Shown here one piece after another: positions 6,776 to 9,495 of a stretch of DNA of 9,495 nt. The stretch spans positions 1 to 9,495 of the forward strand of contig DAHXMK010000116.1 of the NCBI GenBank assembly GCA_027365515.1, written 5' to 3'. The notes beneath the pieces were generated by a model. The model did no database searches, was not told the origin of the DNA, and saw only the letters and a list, made by a program, of their open reading frames with translations. Each line of letters begins with the position of its first letter. The stretch's first letter is position 1. The stretch is from Candidatus Aminicenantota bacterium. GTDB taxonomy: Bacteria > Acidobacteriota > UBA4820 > DSQY01. The translations under genes were made by a program, and so were the position numbers.

Positions 6776-7999
6776 CTACTCCAGAAAGAGAATCCACAAG
6801 TCCCGCAGATTGTTTCCAGACGGCGAGCGGGGCAGCAGACATGAATGTGCCTCCAAAAGGCCGCCGGTATCGCATTGCGACAACGCCTTGCGAAGCATGA
6901 CCTCGGGAGGCGATGTCTCCGAAGAGACCACCGCTCCGGAACCGGCGTTGCCGTCAACGCCATCCGTCGCCAGCGCGACGAAGGTCCCCCCGGCCATGCC
7001 GCCGAGCGCCAGGGCAACTTCGCACGCAAGATGGCTGCAACGCCCGCCACGTCCCTTCGCGGCTACCCGCACGGGCGCCTCTCCGCAACCGATGATCACG
7101 GCGGGACGTTTGACGCTATTCAATGCTTCCTTTTTGAAACGCTTTGCCAGCGCTCGGGGAGAAATGGCTTCCGGCACCGAGAGCCGCTTGACGCGCGGCC
7201 ATTCATTTCTCAAGAATGAGGCGGCGGCTTGGGCAAGCTGGTCCCCATCCAAAAGGCAACGGGCACGATCGAAAGGCGGCATCGCCACGCGAAGCAGCGG
7301 AGGAAGCTCTTTCTGAAGGCGAAAGGAATGCCGCTCGATCACGCGTTCAGCGCGCGCGGCATAGCCGGGCCAGAACATCGGGGCGCTGCCGGTGATTCTC
7401 CATTGACTCGGCGCCACGTCGCACCAGATGCCGGTGAAAACCGGCCAAGCGCCGGCGCGCAACCTCAGCCCTCCTCCGCGAGCCCTCGAAAGGCGGAGCC
7501 TTACGGCGTTGATCTCCCGAATCGCCATGCCGCTTTCAAGAAGTCTCCTCTCTATTGAGGCGACCTCATTGAGAGTCCACCCAGGCGCCGGTTCGCACAG
7601 AAGGGAGGAAGAGCCTCCGGAAACGAGCGTCAGCAGCGGGCCTTCGCCATCCATGAGCCATTCGCGTAGCAACTTGGTTGATTTGACGCTAAACCGGCCT
7701 GGCACCGGATGCTCTCCCATGCAATGAGTGAATCCACGCGGCATAAGGCCCGGCGCGCCATCAGTCGTTTCGAAGAGGAAGCCGTCGGCGCCTTTGAAGA
7801 GCGACGCCGCGCCTCTCGCGAGAGAGCGCCCCGCCTTGCCCAGGCACAGAACCCTCGTCACCGCTGCGTTTCCAAGCAGGCCATCGAGAGCGCCAGAAAT
7901 GATGAGCTTTTCAGGTGTCCGAGAGGCTAGAAATGCCCGCAAACACTCGATTTTTCCAGCAATGCCAAAAGGTTGAGAGCGCATACCGACAAACCTCAT
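6776..7999 (-). CDS. Glycerate 2-kinase, GckA/MOFRL type, with diverged active-site motifs
   Basis: The product has 407 residues from the ATG at 7999. The motif order matches bacterial glycerate kinases of the GckA/TtuD family, which phosphorylate D-glycerate with ATP to 2-phosphoglycerate. Visible motifs are VLCLGKAG (50-57), GEHPVPGRFS (95-104), LTLVSGGSSSLL (123-134), EINAVRLRLSRARGGGL (162-178), IIGCGEAPV (302-310), KGRGGR (315-320), ATDGVDGNAGSGAVV (344-358) and PSGNNLRDLWI (393-403). Several normally conserved positions differ. GGRNQE reads GGRCSH, GGGSA reads GGSSS, and the usual VPGDD...ASGP stretch reads VAPSQWRITGSAP, so activity or substrate may have drifted. The ATG at 7984-7982 (codon 6) has GAGG 9 nt upstream, whereas the first ATG has only a weak site, so the true start may be codon 6. 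The gene is followed 3 nt later by hemW and diverges from the HU gene. Confidence 0.8.
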   Translation of the reverse strand: MRFVGMRSQPFGIAGKIECLRAFLASRTPEKLIISGALDGLLGNAAVTRVLCLGKAGRSLARGAASLFKGADGFLFETTDGAPGLMPRGFTHCMGEHPVPGRFSVKSTKLLREWLMDGEGPLLTLVSGGSSSLLCEPAPGWTLNEVASIERRLLESGMAIREINAVRLRLSRARGGGLRLRAGAWPVFTGIWCDVAPSQWRITGSAPMFWPGYAARAERVIERHSFRLQKELPPLLRVAMPPFDRARCLLDGDQLAQAAASFLRNEWPRVKRLSVPEAISPRALAKRFKKEALNSVKRPAVIIGCGEAPVRVAAKGRGGRCSHLACEVALALGGMAGGTFVALATDGVDGNAGSGAVVSSETSPPEVMLRKALSQCDTGGLLEAHSCLLPRSPSGNNLRDLWILFLE

Positions 8000-8033
8000 T
8001 AACTCTGAAATGGCCGTCGCGCAAAGGTTTCAA

Positions 8034-8062
8034 AGACTAGGCCCTAAAAAAACACTTGACAA
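8034..8062 (-). promoter_or_regulatory. Candidate promoter for the glycerate kinase-hemW operon
   Basis: On the minus strand, TTGTCA (8062-8057) and TAGTCT (8039-8034) are spaced by 17 nt and point toward the kinase start. The -35 matches consensus at 5 of 6 positions, the -10 at only 3. Its -35 hexamer overlaps the -35 of the HU promoter on the other strand, so the two promoters would compete for the same DNA. This is a spacing-and-motif guess only. Confidence 0.3.
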
Positions 8063-8084
8063 ACGGCCATTCCAAGACTATATT
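8056..8084 (+). promoter_or_regulatory. Strong sigma70-type promoter of the HU gene
   Basis: A perfect TTGACA (8056-8061) is followed after exactly 17 nt by TATATT (8079-8084), with an AT-rich upstream stretch (CTAAAAAAACAC) that could act as an UP-like element. Transcription would begin near 8091, leaving a leader of about 24 nt. The leader contains AGGAGG (8103-8108), 6 nt before the ATG at 8115. Such strength fits an abundant nucleoid protein. Confidence 0.8.
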
Positions 8085-8114
8085 ATACCCGGAAGCTTTC
8101 ATAGGAGGATGCAG

Positions 8115-8387
8115 ATGAACAAAATGGAACTGATCGATGCAGTGGCGAAGGGCGCGGGCATTTCCAAGGTGGAGGCCAGCAAGGCCGTAGACACGTTCAC
8201 CGGCTCAATTCAGAAGTCCCTCAAGAAGGGCGAGAAGGTGACGTTGGTCGGCTTTGGGACCTTCGGCGTCGTGAAGAAGGCCGCCAGGATGGGCCGCAAC
8301 CCGAAGACGGGAAAGCCCATCAAGATCGCGGCGAAGCGCGTCGCCAAGTTCAAGGCCGGCAAGCAGCTTGCCGACTCCATCCGGTAA
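8115..8387 (+). CDS. HU family DNA-binding protein
   Basis: The product has 90 residues, exactly the usual HU length. It starts MNKMELIDAVAKGAGISK and shows the two dimerising N-terminal helices, then KKGEKVTLVGFGTF, the beta arm with GRNPKTGKPIKI, where Pro inserts into bent DNA, and the closing helix after KFKAGKQL. HU homodimers bind DNA with little sequence preference, compact the nucleoid and help replication, recombination and transcription control. The ATG at 8115 is chosen because AGGAGG lies 6 nt upstream. An in-frame ATG at 8109 directly abuts that site and is unlikely to be used. The gene has its own strong promoter and terminator, so it is a single-gene unit. Which HU or IHF subtype it is cannot be told from this window. 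Confidence 0.96.
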   Translation: MNKMELIDAVAKGAGISKVEASKAVDTFTGSIQKSLKKGEKVTLVGFGTFGVVKKAARMGRNPKTGKPIKIAAKRVAKFKAGKQLADSIR

Positions 8388-8408
8388 GTTCTTCGCGCAC
8401 CGGAAAGT

Positions 8409-8434
8409 GGGGGCCTTCGGGCCCCCTTTTTTTT
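8409..8434 (+). terminator. Intrinsic terminator after the HU gene
   Basis: A perfect 7-bp stem GGGGGCC (8409-8415) and GGCCCCC (8420-8426) closes a TTCG tetraloop and is followed directly by eight T residues (8427-8434). This is a textbook Rho-independent terminator, 21 bp after the HU stop codon. It separates HU from the downstream phosphate acetyltransferase gene, which therefore needs its own promoter or read-through. Confidence 0.95.
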
Positions 8435-8505
8435 CGCCCCTTCCATCCAAGCCGCAATCTTGCTAACCTATAGCCCCAGGCGATGCGCCCGGGTGGGAGA
8501 GAAGA

Positions 8506-9495
8506 GTGGACCTGCTTCAAGAGATCAGGCGCAAGGCCGCCTCCTCGCGGAAAAGAATCATCCTGCCCGAAAGCGACGATCCACGGACGCTTCAAGCCGT
8601 TCCCATCATCGTCTCCCAGGCGGTCGCCGAGCCGGTGCTCATCGGCAAGCCGGTGGAGATAGAGGCGCGCGCCAAGTCCATCGGGGTGTCGCTCGCCGGA
8701 GCGGCGGTCATGGACCTGTCGGAAGAGAGGCTGATTCGCGATCTCTCGCGAGTTTACCTTGAGCGCAACCGCAGCCGCGGCGCCAGCGAAGGCGAAGCGC
8801 GCGAACTGGTCCAGCGGCCGCTCTACGGTGGATGCGCTCTCGTGGCGTCCGGCCAAGCGGACGGAATCGTCTCCGGCGCGACGCACACGACGGCGGATTC
8901 GGTGCGCGCCTATCTGCGCTCGTTCGGCCCCGCGCCTAGGATCAAGACAGTCTCCTCGTTCTTTCTGATGGTCACGCCGAGGCGCGAATTTGGCCATGAG
9001 GGAGTTTTCGTTTACTCCGACTGCGGAGTCGTCCCCTATCCGACATCACAGCAACTCGCCGAAATCGCCCTTTGCGCGGCGGAATCGTTCAGCCTTTTGG
9101 TGGGCGCCGAGCCGAAGGTGGCCTTTCTCTCGTTCTCGACCAAGGGCTCCGCGAAAGACCAGAGCGTTGACAAGGTCCAGCGGGCTCTCTCCATCTTCAA
9201 GGGGCTTGCGCCAGCCATCGCCTCCGACGGGGAACTTCAAGGCGACGCGGCGCTCGTGCCAAAGGTGGGCGCGAGCAAAGCCCCGGGAAGCAGAGTCGCC
9301 GGCCAAGCCAATGTCCTCATTTTTCCGAACCTCGACGCGGGGAACATTGCCTACAAACTGACGGAGCGCCTCGCCGGGGCAGTCGCGCTTGGGCCGATCC
9401 TTCAGGGCCTCGCTAAAGCGGCCAACGATTTGAGCCGCGGCTGCAGCGCGCGCGATATCGCGGACGTCGCCGCCATCACTGCGGTGCAGGCCCAA
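8506..9495 (+). CDS. pta: Phosphate acetyltransferase (phosphotransacetylase), runs off the window end
   Basis: An open frame of 330 codons runs from a GTG at 8506 to the last base, with no stop. GGGAGA (8495-8500) sits 5 nt upstream of the GTG, and the protein starts at the expected place for the family (VDLLQEIRRKAASSRKRIIL, then PESDD). Family motifs are DGIVSGATHTTADSVR (119-134), PYPTSQQLAEIAL (177-189), VAFLSFSTKGSA (205-216), DGELQGDAALVPKVGASKAPGS (241-262), ANVLIFPNLDAGNIAYK (268-284), ALGPILQGL (294-302) and NDLSRGCSARDI (307-318). Short-form Pta proteins are about 330 residues, so only the last few residues are missing. The enzyme interconverts acetyl-CoA plus phosphate and acetyl phosphate plus CoA in the cytoplasm. 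An acetate kinase gene often lies next to it, but that would be outside this window. Phosphate butyryltransferase is a less likely alternative. Confidence 0.92.
   Translation, partial: MDLLQEIRRKAASSRKRIILPESDDPRTLQAVPIIVSQAVAEPVLIGKPVEIEARAKSIGVSLAGAAVMDLSEERLIRDLSRVYLERNRSRGASEGEARELVQRPLYGGCALVASGQADGIVSGATHTTADSVRAYLRSFGPAPRIKTVSSFFLMVTPRREFGHEGVFVYSDCGVVPYPTSQQLAEIALCAAESFSLLVGAEPKVAFLSFSTKGSAKDQSVDKVQRALSIFKGLAPAIASDGELQGDAALVPKVGASKAPGSRVAGQANVLIFPNLDAGNIAYKLTERLAGAVALGPILQGLAKAANDLSRGCSARDIADVAAITAVQAQ

Noticed and set aside
5684..7976. Several open frames of 60-170 codons on the plus strand opposite hemW and the kinase
   Set aside because: They are antisense shadows in GC-rich coding DNA, with no ribosome binding sites, no recognisable domains and Arg/Ala/Ser-rich composition.
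8441..8469. Promoter for pta after the HU terminator
   Set aside because: An extended -10-like TGCTAACCT is present at 8461-8469, but no acceptable -35 lies at the right distance. A promoter must exist here or read-through supplies the gene; I cannot place it.
1..9495. CRISPR array, transposase, attachment site, tRNA or rRNA
   Set aside because: No spaced direct repeats, terminal inverted repeats, transposase motifs or tRNA-like cloverleaf sequences were recognised on either strand.

Overview
The window is a GC-rich bacterial chromosome segment with dense gene packing, Shine-Dalgarno-led genes and sigma70-type promoters. It holds housekeeping genes (an RlmL-type rRNA methyltransferase, hemW, a glycerate 2-kinase, an HU protein and phosphate acetyltransferase) around a block of two secreted proteins. 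The kelch protein with its SurA/parvulin-like N-terminal region, and the Cys-containing FN3-like tails of both secreted proteins, resemble proteins I associate with uncultured Acidobacteriota and similar environmental phyla. That placement is an inference from memory; the sequence alone does not fix the phylum.

Layout. At 1-251 (minus) is the 5' end of an RlmL-like THUMP-domain methyltransferase. A 172-bp divergent intergenic region carries a good promoter (TTGCCT-N17-TATAAT) reading right. From 424 to 4060 (plus) lies one very large secreted protein: signal peptide, helical N-terminal region, 14 kelch repeats, a putative Ig (He_PIG-like) domain and an FN3-like tail. It is split into two reading frames at a run of ten G residues (3407-3416) inside the WGG motif of the 14th kelch repeat. 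Removing one G restores a continuous protein of 1211 residues. At 4153-5562 (plus) follows a secreted SGNH-hydrolase-like protein, also with an FN3-like, Cys-containing tail.

Convergent to it, on the minus strand, are a diverged GckA/MOFRL-type glycerate 2-kinase (6776-7999) and hemW (5576-6772). They are 3 nt apart, and the hemW GTG start uses an RBS lying within the end of the kinase gene. Divergent from the kinase, a near-consensus promoter (TTGACA-N17-TATATT) drives the 90-residue HU protein (8115-8387), which ends in a strong UUCG-loop intrinsic terminator. Last is phosphate acetyltransferase (8506 to the window end, GTG start, 330 codons visible).

The housekeeping part is ordinary. The most unusual element is the secreted pair, above all the homopolymeric G10 tract, which could be a phase-variation or transcript-slippage switch, a recent inactivating mutation or a sequencing error. 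I see no CRISPR array, transposase, tRNA, rRNA or complete undescribed defence system, and no gene-free stretch longer than about 170 bp.
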